From an uncultured Muribaculaceae bacterium (GTDB lineage Bacteria > Bacteroidota > Bacteroidia > Bacteroidales > Muribaculaceae), in contig CAJTPK010000016.1 of NCBI GenBank assembly GCA_910578075.1, positions 16,139 through 80,138 of the forward strand: a DNA stretch of 64,000 nucleotides. The letters run 5' to 3'. Each line of letters starts with the position of its first letter. Position 1 is the first letter of the stretch. The notes under the pieces are model-generated. The model saw only the letters and a list, made by a program, of their open reading frames with translations. It searched no databases and was not told where the DNA came from. Positions 10,126 to 18,162 of the stretch are shown here, one piece after another. Both the position numbers and the translations under genes were made by a program.

Positions 10126-10158
10126 TTTCATTAATATTTTTGTTTTATTATATAGACT

Positions 10159-11073
10159 CTAAATCTTCTGAAGTTGTTCTATTGTGAGTCCTGTTACCTC
10201 ACAAATTGTCTCATCTGATAATCCGAGTACTCTCATATTTCTCACAGTACTAAGCAAAGCCTCCGCTCTGCCTTCGGCTCTACCCTCAGCTCTACCTTCA
10301 GCTCTGCCTTCGGCAAGACCCTGTTCGTGTCCTTCAGTATATCCATGTTGATGCCCTTCGGCTGCAGTTTGCTCGAATGCGCTGAGAAGTACCCTGTAAC
10401 TATTTAGAGAGGATTCATAATCGCGTCTTTCTTCGCGGCTCATTGAACCGGTGTCAGCCACGATCTCGAAATCCGCCCACATGTCGTTGACCTCCTTGTA
10501 TGGTATCTCTTTAAGCTTCTCCATGTTCTTAAGAATATAAATCCAACGTTCAAAATTATTGTCACACTCACCCTCAAGCTTCTCCATGGCGTTGAGGTTT
10601 ATAAATATCATACGGAATTTGTCGGAGAAAAGTTCATGAGTCTTCATGTCAAGTAATCCGACATCGCGTCTCATTACCTTTTCCTCTCCTGTGATATTGA
10701 ATTCCATCAGGACTATTATATACACAGGTATCAGGCTGAAATTCCAGTCTCTGCCGCGTTCACCCTGAGTGGCAATAAGGGAAGATTCGTAGTAGATGCA
10801 CCTGTCTTTGAAGTTACCCTCGTTTTTGCGTTGCATCTCCACGATGAATTCTTCACCATTGTCGGAACGACACAGCACATCATACAGGATAGTCCTGTCA
10901 TCGTAAGAGCGTGGGAGGCGTTCCTTATTTATGAATTCAAGGTTGGTTATCTCTCGTTCTCCCTTAAGCATCTCATTAAGAAAAGAGATCAGAAATCTTT
11001 TGGTCTCTTCCCTGCCGAAAAGATACTTGAAACCGAAATCGGTATGAGGATTGATAAAACGGGATGTGATCAT
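10159..11073 (-). CDS. Rpn-family recombination-promoting nuclease / PD-(D/E)XK transposase-like protein
   Basis: 304 residues with the N-terminal signature of the Rpn/PDDEXK_2 family (FINPHTDFGFKYLFG) and a PD-(D/E)XK core of the type Asp65 ... Glu79-x-Gln81 (YDVLCRSDNGEEFIVEMQ). Characterised E. coli Rpn proteins are Ca2+-dependent DNases that stimulate RecA-independent recombination; a role in phage defence has been proposed for the family. The C-terminus contains a tandem EGRA repeat (about four copies, residues ~255-270) before a conserved tail (LSTVRNMRVLGLSDETICEVTG). A decayed paralogue lies at 12191-12336. Start ATG at 11073, with a TATCTTTG box about 25 bases upstream. Confidence 0.88.
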   Translation of the reverse strand: MITSRFINPHTDFGFKYLFGREETKRFLISFLNEMLKGEREITNLEFINKERLPRSYDDRTILYDVLCRSDNGEEFIVEMQRKNEGNFKDRCIYYESSLIATQGERGRDWNFSLIPVYIIVLMEFNITGEEKVMRRDVGLLDMKTHELFSDKFRMIFINLNAMEKLEGECDNNFERWIYILKNMEKLKEIPYKEVNDMWADFEIVADTGSMSREERRDYESSLNSYRVLLSAFEQTAAEGHQHGYTEGHEQGLAEGRAEGRAEGRAEGRAEALLSTVRNMRVLGLSDETICEVTGLTIEQLQKI

Positions 11074-11098
11074 GAAGTGGCGGCTATGATATTTTGTT

Positions 11099-11106
11099 CA
11101 AAGATA
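11099..11106 (-). promoter_or_regulatory. Bacteroidetes -7 promoter box for the Rpn gene
   Basis: TATCTTTG on the minus strand matches TAnnTTTG, 25 bases upstream of the Rpn start codon. The equivalent box is retained in front of the decayed Rpn copy near 12362-12369. Confidence 0.5.
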
Positions 11107-11209
11107 ATAATAATCTTTGAAATGGCAAAACAGTGGTTTCTATATATAAAACGCGTCTTAAATGGGTTTTAGATGTCCGTTTTATGGATCGCAATATTTG
11201 ACATGACGA

Positions 11210-11989
11210 TTACTTGCCTGAAGCTGCAATCTTTTCAACTTTGCTTCCGCATTTGCGAATGTAGATTCCTTTCGCTGGCACTTCCGGCAATCTTCTGCCC
11301 ATCATATCGAAGTATTCAACGGATTTCTCATCCTCCTCTACTTGTAATTTAGACACAGCTGTCTCTATGTCACTGTTGTCAACGACACCGTCATAGAAGA
11401 TTCTAAATCCAAGAAATTGTATTTTGCCAACGGTATTAGTAGAAGGCATATTCACTTCAATACTTTTAAGAGGTTGTAAAGGCATGATTTCCGGCCCATT
11501 TATATAGATTGTTACCGATGAATTTCTTATTTTTTTAATAAGATCAGCACAATCTTTACTTGTATTAACACTGGAATTATAACCAAAAACGCCAGATGTA
11601 TATTCTTTGTCATTTACATAAATATTAGCTGGAAATTGACTTTGATCTATATTGTTGCCGAATGTCACAACACGGAAGGTATTTAACATTAAGGTGTTTT
11701 TAAAATTAAATCTAATATAGCTGGAATTAGAATTATCTTTGTATATATTTATTAAAATTCCGGCTTTATTTCCTTCAATAGAGATGTTGTTACATTCAAT
11801 GCTTTCAATCCATTGGGCTGATTCTTCAGTAAGAAGATTCATAATGTCTTCTCCTGTGCAATCATTAACACTTTTCTTTGGAATCTCTTTAAGAACTGAT
11901 ATCACTGCGTTTTCGTAAGATGATGCGTTGAACGTAATGGAAATGCAGAGGAAAGATAGGAGGAGCATCTTGATGGCAAAATGTTTCAT
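11210..11989 (-). CDS. Secreted protein of unknown function with C-terminal sorting-like tail
   Basis: 259 residues if started at ATG 11989, which gives a clear signal peptide (MKHFAIKMLLLSFLCISITF, then NASS); an upstream in-frame start at 12067 would add 26 non-signal residues and run through the inverted repeat at 12019-12091. The body is predicted mainly beta, with no domain I recognise. The C-terminus (VEYFDMMGRRL, GIYIRKCGSKVEKI) resembles the short tails found on many Bacteroidales secreted proteins and is similar to type IX secretion sorting domains. Function unknown. A 32-bp perfect inverted repeat lies 30 bases upstream of the start codon. Confidence 0.7.
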   Translation of the reverse strand: MKHFAIKMLLLSFLCISITFNASSYENAVISVLKEIPKKSVNDCTGEDIMNLLTEESAQWIESIECNNISIEGNKAGILINIYKDNSNSSYIRFNFKNTLMLNTFRVVTFGNNIDQSQFPANIYVNDKEYTSGVFGYNSSVNTSKDCADLIKKIRNSSVTIYINGPEIMPLQPLKSIEVNMPSTNTVGKIQFLGFRIFYDGVVDNSDIETAVSKLQVEEDEKSVEYFDMMGRRLPEVPAKGIYIRKCGSKVEKIAASGK

Positions 11990-12018
11990 GGTAAAAAGTT
12001 TTGATTTTGGGTTAATAC

Positions 12019-12091
12019 TTTTAATACTTTTATGGCGATTTCTTGGCAAAAGAATTGAATTTGCCAAGAAATCGCCATAAAAGTATTAAAA
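12019..12091. repeat. 32-bp perfect inverted repeat with 9-base loop
   Basis: The left arm 12019-12050 is the exact reverse complement of the right arm 12060-12091 (core TATGGCGATTTCTTGGCAAA), with loop AGAATTGAA. It lies in the 5' leader of the secreted-protein gene. No T-run follows on either strand, so it is not a typical intrinsic terminator. It could be an RNA hairpin controlling translation, or the collapsed ends of a small mobile element. Confidence 0.85.
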
Positions 12092-12190
12092 TATATTGGA
12101 ATGCTAAAATAATTCTGTTAAATTCTTCAAATTATTTGCACTTATTTTTAATTTGTAAGCAAAAAGGATGAAAATTTGGGATTTTATACG

Positions 12191-12336
12191 TTATTTGATC
12201 TCGCGAAGTTGTTTGGAAGTTAGACCTGTAATATTACAAATCGTATCATCGGAGAATCCAAGCAATCGCATGTTGCGGACCGTACTGAGCAGTGCTTCGG
12301 CATGACCTTCCGCAGAATAAAGCGGGATGCGATCAA
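12191..12336 (-). pseudogene. Rpn-family remnant: N-terminus fused to C-terminus by internal deletion
   Basis: The minus strand from 12320 to 12191 encodes AEGHAEALLSTVRNMRLLGF, then SDDTICNITGLTSKQL, ending REIK and stop. This closely matches the tail of the Rpn protein at 10159. The bases just upstream (12336-12316) encode IASRFI in another frame, matching the first residues of that protein (ITSRFI), with the start codon changed to TTG. Upstream of this the promoter region is also similar to that of the intact copy. About 250 internal codons are missing and the two ends are out of frame, so the gene is dead. Confidence 0.8.
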
Positions 12337-12439
12337 GACATCACAATTATGATATTTCGACCAAAGATAGCAATAGTTTTTGAAATGTCAAAATCAGGGA
12401 TTTAGGAATTTATTCAGTAACAGGAGGATGCGATGAATT

Positions 12440-13507
12440 TCAGCGGTAAAGGCTGACGTATTGACCAGCTATGGTTTGCCAACGATAATTGCGCTCCGCA
12501 ATTTTACGCATAGGAGTTCCTTCAAGATCGGAGCGGTTTAAAAGTTCGATTATTTCATGGCCGGTTTTGAAATAATAAGCCTTGTTGCCTGTGGTCTCTC
12601 TATTGTAGACAACATCGTAGGCTATGATCGGTATTCCGAAAAACATTGCCTCTACGAGCGAAGGATTAGTCCCTCCGGCGCTGTGTCCGTGCATATAGAC
12701 CCCTGCGTTGCTTCTGATTGCATAGAGCACGTCAAGATTGTAGATGGCATCAACGATCTTAATATTCGGGTATGCGGAATATTTTTCTTTAAGAGATCGC
12801 GAATATTCGCTATGGTTCCAATTACCGATGAATACCAGCGTTTTGTCAGTTTGCGAGAATGCCTCCAAGATAACGTGGCTGTTGTTTTCCGGCTCGATGC
12901 GACATACTGTCACTGCATAACCACCCCTCGTCAACCCATAATCCGACAACGCTTTATCTATAAATGTATCGTTTAGATTTCTTTGGGCATGATCGCCACC
13001 ATAGGCAATCAATTCAGATGGCTGATTATAGGTTTGCGTGATGTAATCTTGTATACCCTTGTTGTCAGCGATTATTATGTCAGCGAATCTTATAGCCATG
13101 GCTTCCGAAGTCTTGAGCACCCAACGGGCAAGTTTACCCCACTTCTCACGTCTGTGTTCGAGTCCATCGATATTGATGATGAGTCTGCGGCGATTGAAAA
13201 TTCTGAATATAGGCAGGAAAAGGCAACCCGATACCCCCAACACCATCACCACGTCATAACCTTTCAGACATCGGCAAAGCGAGAGCATATCGTAAGGTAT
13301 TGACTGAAAACCGTTGGCATGAAGCGGAATATATTTAAGACAGGCGTTCTTGTGGGATGACCGCTGATCGGGCATATCCTTGGAAGAACAGAACACGGTA
13401 TATTCAACATCTTCAGGACAGTTATCGCCTAAAAGATTCTCGACGAGGCTCTCGAAGCCACCATAATTTGCTGGCACGCCTTGCGTGCCTACGATAGCAA
13501 CCTTCAT
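12440..13507 (-). CDS. Glycosyltransferase family 4 with DUF1972 N-terminal domain (rhamnosyltransferase-like)
   Basis: 355 residues. The N-terminus has the DUF1972 signature (KVAIVGTQGVPANYGGFE), and the C-terminal half has a GT-B sugar-nucleotide domain (VCRIEPENNSHVILEAF, YMHGHSAGGTNPSLVEAM with the E-x7-E region). Relatives are often rhamnosyltransferases in O-antigen or exopolysaccharide synthesis, acting at the cytoplasmic face of the inner membrane. ATG 13507 fits the family start; an in-frame ATG at 13519 would add four residues. It is the last gene of the minus-strand polysaccharide locus, separated from the others by the large STAND-like gene and a hairpin at 13527-13553. Confidence 0.88.
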   Translation of the reverse strand: MKVAIVGTQGVPANYGGFESLVENLLGDNCPEDVEYTVFCSSKDMPDQRSSHKNACLKYIPLHANGFQSIPYDMLSLCRCLKGYDVVMVLGVSGCLFLPIFRIFNRRRLIINIDGLEHRREKWGKLARWVLKTSEAMAIRFADIIIADNKGIQDYITQTYNQPSELIAYGGDHAQRNLNDTFIDKALSDYGLTRGGYAVTVCRIEPENNSHVILEAFSQTDKTLVFIGNWNHSEYSRSLKEKYSAYPNIKIVDAIYNLDVLYAIRSNAGVYMHGHSAGGTNPSLVEAMFFGIPIIAYDVVYNRETTGNKAYYFKTGHEIIELLNRSDLEGTPMRKIAERNYRWQTIAGQYVSLYR

Positions 13508-13526
13508 AAAATTACGCATGAAAAGA

Positions 13527-13553
13527 GGCGCGGACCCGAAAAGGGCACGCGCC
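13527..13553 (-). terminator. GC-rich hairpin after the STAND-like gene
   Basis: GGCGCG ... CCC GAAAA GGG ... CGCGCC forms a stable stem just downstream of the gene ending at 13602 and immediately ahead of the glycosyltransferase start. The minus strand continues CTCTTTTC, a weak T-tract, so it may be a terminator or an attenuator for the next gene. Confidence 0.5.
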
Positions 13554-13601
13554 GTTATATTGAAATTGAATAGCTATTTATAAATGAAAGACAGGACTAT
13601 T

Positions 13602-16600
13602 TCAGCGATAGCGTGTTAGCATGGCCTGACGGTCATGATGATCGGCCATGTTTTTATAATCATCGCAGAGTCCTCTGAATACTTTTGACAGGCGAGGGGA
13701 ATACAGTGCATATTCTCTGGCAAGCGAGTCGTAATGTTCCATTAATTCACGGTCATCTTCTCCTCCAGCGAAAGCATCTTGAGTCAGAACGCCACGGCTG
13801 TTGAAAATTTCTGCATGCAAAGCATTGTCGATCTCATCTGAGTCCAACGATTCCACGAGTCTGCAGAAATCACGAGACAGACCGTTTTCAGAGAAAAACA
13901 CCCGTCTCAGCATCTTTGCGATGAATGTGTTAAGGAATGGTACTTTCCTTTCTGACTTTAGTTTTTTTAGAGCCTGGAGATATTCCTCAAGTGCTTTGTA
14001 ATCGATGGTTCCTTTGTCACTCTTGCAGACAACCCCAGGGAAATCCGTTAGAAAAGAATGAAGAATGTTTATCCATTCTGCATCCCCTTTATCAATTTGA
14101 GACATCATGAAGCTGATGATATCCAGCATCAGCATATGGTCATAAATCAGAGCCTTATACACATGAAGATTCTCTTTGCCATGGAGATAATGGTTAAGAC
14201 GGGGATAAAGCAGGATTTCCATCAGATATAGATTGCCTTTATCCGAGTCATCTGTAATTTTACCCTCATCGATGCTTAGGAGAATCTTTGAGAATTCGTA
14301 TAGATTCGCTCTGTTTATTCCCAGGGGATCCTCCAATGTCATATCTTTGAGCACATTCACCTTGAATTTATCTGTAAAGGATGGATCCGACATGTTACAG
14401 TATATGATATGAATCAAGGTGTTATATCTTTTTACCGCTTTAAGGTAGGCGGCAATCTCCATAAGCGACATATCCTCCGGAATATTCCAGATCTCCACCC
14501 GCTTCCAGTATTTCTCTAAAAGGTCATCATTATTCTCGGAAATTACTTTATCCAATAATATTTTATGAAGACAAGGGGCATAGAGCATCACTGAGAAATC
14601 TCGTGAATTACTATCCTTCGTATCGTCTTTACTTTCTGCTCGCAATGATTGATACAATTTCAGATAGCCGGTATCTCCGATTCTTTGCCATAACAATCTG
14701 AAATATCTTACAACAGTATCCTCTTCGAGCTTACCATTTAGATATGCATTATACACAATTGGAGCATACGTATTCTCATCAAAGCATGATAGAGCCTCTC
14801 CTATGGCGAGTTGATTCTCAACCTCATTGGCAAAATCAAGCATTCGATTATTGCCATATCGGTCAATAATTCCCCAGAGTTTATCCGCTCTTAATTTTAT
14901 AGACTCCTTCCTGTCTTTCTCAATATTTTCGACATCAAACTTTTTAGATCTGACAGGGTCGATTTCTTGGAAAAATTCACGGCTTTCGATAAACAGATCC
15001 CCGTTTGTCACCATTTTATACAGCTCATCGAAAGGTTGAAGCGCGGTTTCATCAAGAGCCCATTTTGCATCTGGATAATTACGATGTTGTTTTAGCGAAT
15101 CCAATATGTAATCAGCGATCTCCTTATTGCCGGAAAAGTTTTCAGCTTCCTTTCTGAGACAATCGAGAAGTTCTTGTCTTATAAAGTATAGACCCGGATA
15201 CATCGCAAGATCCAAAGTCTTCATGAAATTTTCAGTAGATGAATAATAAAGACTTAGCATCAATCCACATACCCGTTTGATATCTGAAATCAGAACTTCT
15301 TCACGCTCCTCTACATATTTCTTTCTGTAACGGAAACCGGGATTGATACTGAAAGTGCCACTTTTTGTAAGTCTGGAAAGCATTGACCGGCAGATGGAAT
15401 ACACTTGGTTGGGATACTTACCGGCTAAAGATTCAAGTATGTTGATTCGCTTTTCGGCTGAAGCTGATGTCTGTGGCATACCGAATTGAAAAATATGGCT
15501 GACGCTTTCCCAAGGGCAGTTCGCATAGTTTTCAACTCTCGGATACCGCAGGAGATGAAGCAGGATGTCTGTAACCTCAGCAAATCTGCTTTCATCAAAA
15601 GCGATACACTCCAGACTGCCGAGTAACTCTGTGAAATATATCTGATATCTTGTAAAGCCCAATTCCTTTTCCCTGCCCAGGAACAATTGTGACATGATGA
15701 CATCCCCCTTCGTTATATCCTCCCGTATAAAATCAAGGAATGCGTCAGGATTGGCTTCGGCTAAGAAGTTGATGTAATTCTTGTTATTCAGATATTTCTC
15801 AAGATCATAACTTGTAAATTCCTCTCTTACGATCTTTTTTATCTCGTCAGACAAGGCAGGGTTTGAATGCTCCGTGAAAACAGAGATTATGGCGAGAGAC
15901 TCATAGACACCATGTTTTATAGATGAAGAAAACAGGTGGAGGTCTTTTCTGAATTTAAATTCTTTGGACTCCATCTCCTCTTTCACCTGCGGATCGATAT
16001 CCATAGATAGATAAGTCACCACTTCAGCAAGACGTTTGATGTGTTTATCGGTAATGTTGCCGATAAGATTAATGATTAGGTCGATTTTAGACTTGATTTT
16101 CCAATGATGACCGATTTTGACAAGCGGTGAATTGTCTACGGAAAGAAGGGGTGTCATCATGTCGGAGAAACAGTCATAATCCATTCCGGAAACCATTTGC
16201 ACTAATTCGCGGTCACTCTCATTATTTTCATCCCAACCATCTATAAGCGCGAGCGCGATAAGGGCATCACGGTTTTGATCAGTCATCCATGACGGTCTGT
16301 TGAGATCTATCCCCTTGATTCTCCGCAGGTTCATGGCATCATATCCGCACTGGCTTGCCAATGTGTAACAGTCGGTCCCATTGCCAAACGTATTCTTCAG
16401 AGCCTCGATGAAGCAAGAAGGATACATAGGGGATAAGTCGATGTTTTCAATGCCATCGCGTGTGGTGGAAGGAGTGGTGCAAAAGAAGACGGTATTTCCT
16501 TTGGCTGCCGCATTATGATGATTTACAGTTGACACATCAGATATGATAACAAGAGGTTCCTTCGTTACAGACACTATCCGCTCATAAGCCTCTTTGTCTG

Positions 16601-17279
16601 TGACCACGACGGCTCTTTTGCTGCATAATTCATCATGAAGCAATATGCAAGCCGCTGCGAAAGCCAAAGCCTCCGACACAGAAGTAGCAGTGATAATGGC
16701 GACTCCGGGTCTCTCCATATAATCCAGAAGCTGTTTCCGCTCCTTATCGCGCCCGGACAGCACAAGAGCAGTTTCAAGTTCGAAGTCCGGACCGATTGCC
16801 CATTCATCCCAGAATGAGCGGCAAGACTTGATTCCTGTATTAGCTAAAGAATCGATTGCGGACTTGACCTCATCAGATATTTTTCGGACTTCCTCTGATT
16901 CCCGCAAAATCTCCGAGATACGTTCTTGATCATCGAGCGTCAATTGCAGAATCTTCTCTATTTTTACATCAGAAAGGAACTGACGGCATGTCACATTACG
17001 TTCGATTTCATCTATCCACAAAAGCAGCAGACTGTTCTCCAAAGGGTGCCTTCCTTTGGGAGAATGTGTCAGCATATCGCTCAACTCTTTGAGATATGTC
17101 TCCGGATTCTTTTTAGCCTTGGATTTCACTTCCGGCAGAGCATCCCAACGCTCCACAGCCTTGATGAAACACCTGTCGATTTCAGCCTTTACATCCGGCT
17201 TCTTGCTGAAAATATCCTTTAAAGTCGGCAGTGTCCCCGCCGCATATGAAATCAAGAAACTCTCAACCATCATATCCAT
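13602..17279 (-). CDS. Large STAND-like protein lacking a Walker A motif, candidate defence protein
   Basis: 1225 residues, unrecognised beyond general architecture. Residues 1-~110 form a helical module (SYAAGTLPTLKDIF, then IDRCFIKAVERWDALPEV). Around 150-320 an NTPase-like fold is suggested: LSGRDKERKQLLDYM, then VAIITATSVSEALAFAAA where a P-loop would be expected but no GxxGxGK[ST] is present, a Walker-B-like strand (EPLVIISDV) and a sensor-like strand (NTVFFCTTPS), then a winged-helix-like segment. The remaining ~850 residues are helical, as in STAND sensor regions. It sits beside an MntA/HepT pair inside a polysaccharide locus. Anti-phage STAND function is inference from architecture and neighbours; no homology search was possible. 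Confidence 0.55.
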   Translation of the reverse strand: MDMMVESFLISYAAGTLPTLKDIFSKKPDVKAEIDRCFIKAVERWDALPEVKSKAKKNPETYLKELSDMLTHSPKGRHPLENSLLLLWIDEIERNVTCRQFLSDVKIEKILQLTLDDQERISEILRESEEVRKISDEVKSAIDSLANTGIKSCRSFWDEWAIGPDFELETALVLSGRDKERKQLLDYMERPGVAIITATSVSEALAFAAACILLHDELCSKRAVVVTDKEAYERIVSVTKEPLVIISDVSTVNHHNAAAKGNTVFFCTTPSTTRDGIENIDLSPMYPSCFIEALKNTFGNGTDCYTLASQCGYDAMNLRRIKGIDLNRPSWMTDQNRDALIALALIDGWDENNESDRELVQMVSGMDYDCFSDMMTPLLSVDNSPLVKIGHHWKIKSKIDLIINLIGNITDKHIKRLAEVVTYLSMDIDPQVKEEMESKEFKFRKDLHLFSSSIKHGVYESLAIISVFTEHSNPALSDEIKKIVREEFTSYDLEKYLNNKNYINFLAEANPDAFLDFIREDITKGDVIMSQLFLGREKELGFTRYQIYFTELLGSLECIAFDESRFAEVTDILLHLLRYPRVENYANCPWESVSHIFQFGMPQTSASAEKRINILESLAGKYPNQVYSICRSMLSRLTKSGTFSINPGFRYRKKYVEEREEVLISDIKRVCGLMLSLYYSSTENFMKTLDLAMYPGLYFIRQELLDCLRKEAENFSGNKEIADYILDSLKQHRNYPDAKWALDETALQPFDELYKMVTNGDLFIESREFFQEIDPVRSKKFDVENIEKDRKESIKLRADKLWGIIDRYGNNRMLDFANEVENQLAIGEALSCFDENTYAPIVYNAYLNGKLEEDTVVRYFRLLWQRIGDTGYLKLYQSLRAESKDDTKDSNSRDFSVMLYAPCLHKILLDKVISENNDDLLEKYWKRVEIWNIPEDMSLMEIAAYLKAVKRYNTLIHIIYCNMSDPSFTDKFKVNVLKDMTLEDPLGINRANLYEFSKILLSIDEGKITDDSDKGNLYLMEILLYPRLNHYLHGKENLHVYKALIYDHMLMLDIISFMMSQIDKGDAEWINILHSFLTDFPGVVCKSDKGTIDYKALEEYLQALKKLKSERKVPFLNTFIAKMLRRVFFSENGLSRDFCRLVESLDSDEIDNALHAEIFNSRGVLTQDAFAGGEDDRELMEHYDSLAREYALYSPRLSKVFRGLCDDYKNMADHHDRQAMLTRYR

Positions 17280-17320
17280 ATCCTCTATATAAACAATGCA
17301 GAATACGTTAATACGGAGAT

Positions 17321-17653
17321 TTAAAGTTTATTCAGACGGTCGAATAAATAGGGTAGATCTTCTGTATAAACATTATATAATTGTTCGGCATTAATTTGAT
17401 AGTATCCATGCACAAGAATATGTCTCATTCTTATGATTTGTTTCCAAGGAATCTCGGGATGCATTTCAGTAAACTCATGGGTTAGTTTGTATGCTGCCTC
17501 TCCAATTATTTCAATATTCTTGACCACTGCATAAAATAGCATTTTATCTGACTCTAAATCTGATGATTTTTTGCCAGTCATAAACTCATTAACACAATTG
17601 ATTGCCTCAATCATGTGCAGTATTCTTATTGGATCGCGGTCAATGTCTCTCAT
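17321..17653 (-). CDS. HepT-like HEPN ribonuclease toxin (DUF86)
   Basis: 110 residues, four-helix HEPN fold. It carries the HepT motif RX4HXY at Arg77, His82, Tyr84 (RHILVHGYY), preceded by a typical NIEIIGEAAYKL segment. In characterised pairs HepT cleaves RNA and is neutralised when its MntA partner adds AMP to the motif tyrosine. Its start overlaps the MntA stop by 14 bases, so the two are co-translated. The large STAND-like gene begins 41 bases downstream on the same strand, probably in the same transcript. Confidence 0.88.
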   Translation of the reverse strand: MRDIDRDPIRILHMIEAINCVNEFMTGKKSSDLESDKMLFYAVVKNIEIIGEAAYKLTHEFTEMHPEIPWKQIIRMRHILVHGYYQINAEQLYNVYTEDLPYLFDRLNKL

Positions 17654-17930
17654 AAATTAAAAAGCGGGAGGACATGATTGACTCTTTGAGCTGAGGATAT
17701 AAAGAATTCTCAGGGACGAGATCAACTTTTAGGTTCAAAAGTTTTTCCAGTTGCAGAATCATGTCCGCATGTTTTAGCAAACCAACCTTAGCATTTTTAT
17801 TGAATGACACAAGGATGTCCAGATCGCTTGCATCATTCTCTTCTCCTTTTGCGTATGAACCGAAAATCCATGCTTTGTCTACGGGTTGTTTTGAGAAGAA
17901 TGCACGTAATATGTCAAGATTCAGTCCCAT
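17640..17930 (-). CDS. MntA-like minimal nucleotidyltransferase antitoxin
   Basis: 96 residues. The nucleotidyltransferase signature GSX10DXD is complete (GSYAKGEENDASDLDILV, Gly24-Ser25 to Asp36-x-Asp38), with a third acidic strand in LNLKVDLVPE. It is expected to AMPylate and silence the adjacent HepT toxin. A TAACTTTG promoter box ends eight bases before the start codon, so the transcript leader is very short. A second minimal nucleotidyltransferase lies at 27309-27605, at the other end of the polysaccharide genes. Confidence 0.88.
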   Translation of the reverse strand: MGLNLDILRAFFSKQPVDKAWIFGSYAKGEENDASDLDILVSFNKNAKVGLLKHADMILQLEKLLNLKVDLVPENSLYPQLKESIMSSRFLIYERH

Positions 17931-17937
17931 ATGCGAA

Positions 17938-17945
17938 CAAAGTTA
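17938..17945 (-). promoter_or_regulatory. -7 promoter box for the MntA/HepT pair
   Basis: TAACTTTG on the minus strand, with a TTGG about 20 bases further upstream as a -33-like element. Another TAACTTTG lies at 18062-18069 on the same strand. The 230-base AT-rich gap 17931-18162 holds nothing else I can support. Confidence 0.5.
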
Positions 17946-18162
17946 ATATATTTTTTCAATCCCAACCAATTTCTTATGAAAAAAGTTCGAAAAGAGCCTA
18001 TATTTTCCTCTTGGTCAAATTTTCGGGTGATGTCCTGTGTCGCGTTATCCTCCATGTTTCACAAAGTTACAACATTTATTTTAAAGATACAAGTAATAAA
18101 ATTTGAAAAGCAGATTTTGAATAAGAGAATAGTTGAAAATGCCGAATTCTCAGTCATATAGA

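Noticed and set aside
10159..11073. Rpn gene considered as an active transposon.
   Set aside because: No terminal inverted repeats or target duplications are seen; Rpn proteins are annotated as transposase-like by descent only.
17921..18055. A 44-codon minus-strand frame (MEDNATQDITRKF start) upstream of MntA.
   Set aside because: It overlaps the MntA promoter and start, is AT-rich, and shows no recognisable domain; probably chance.
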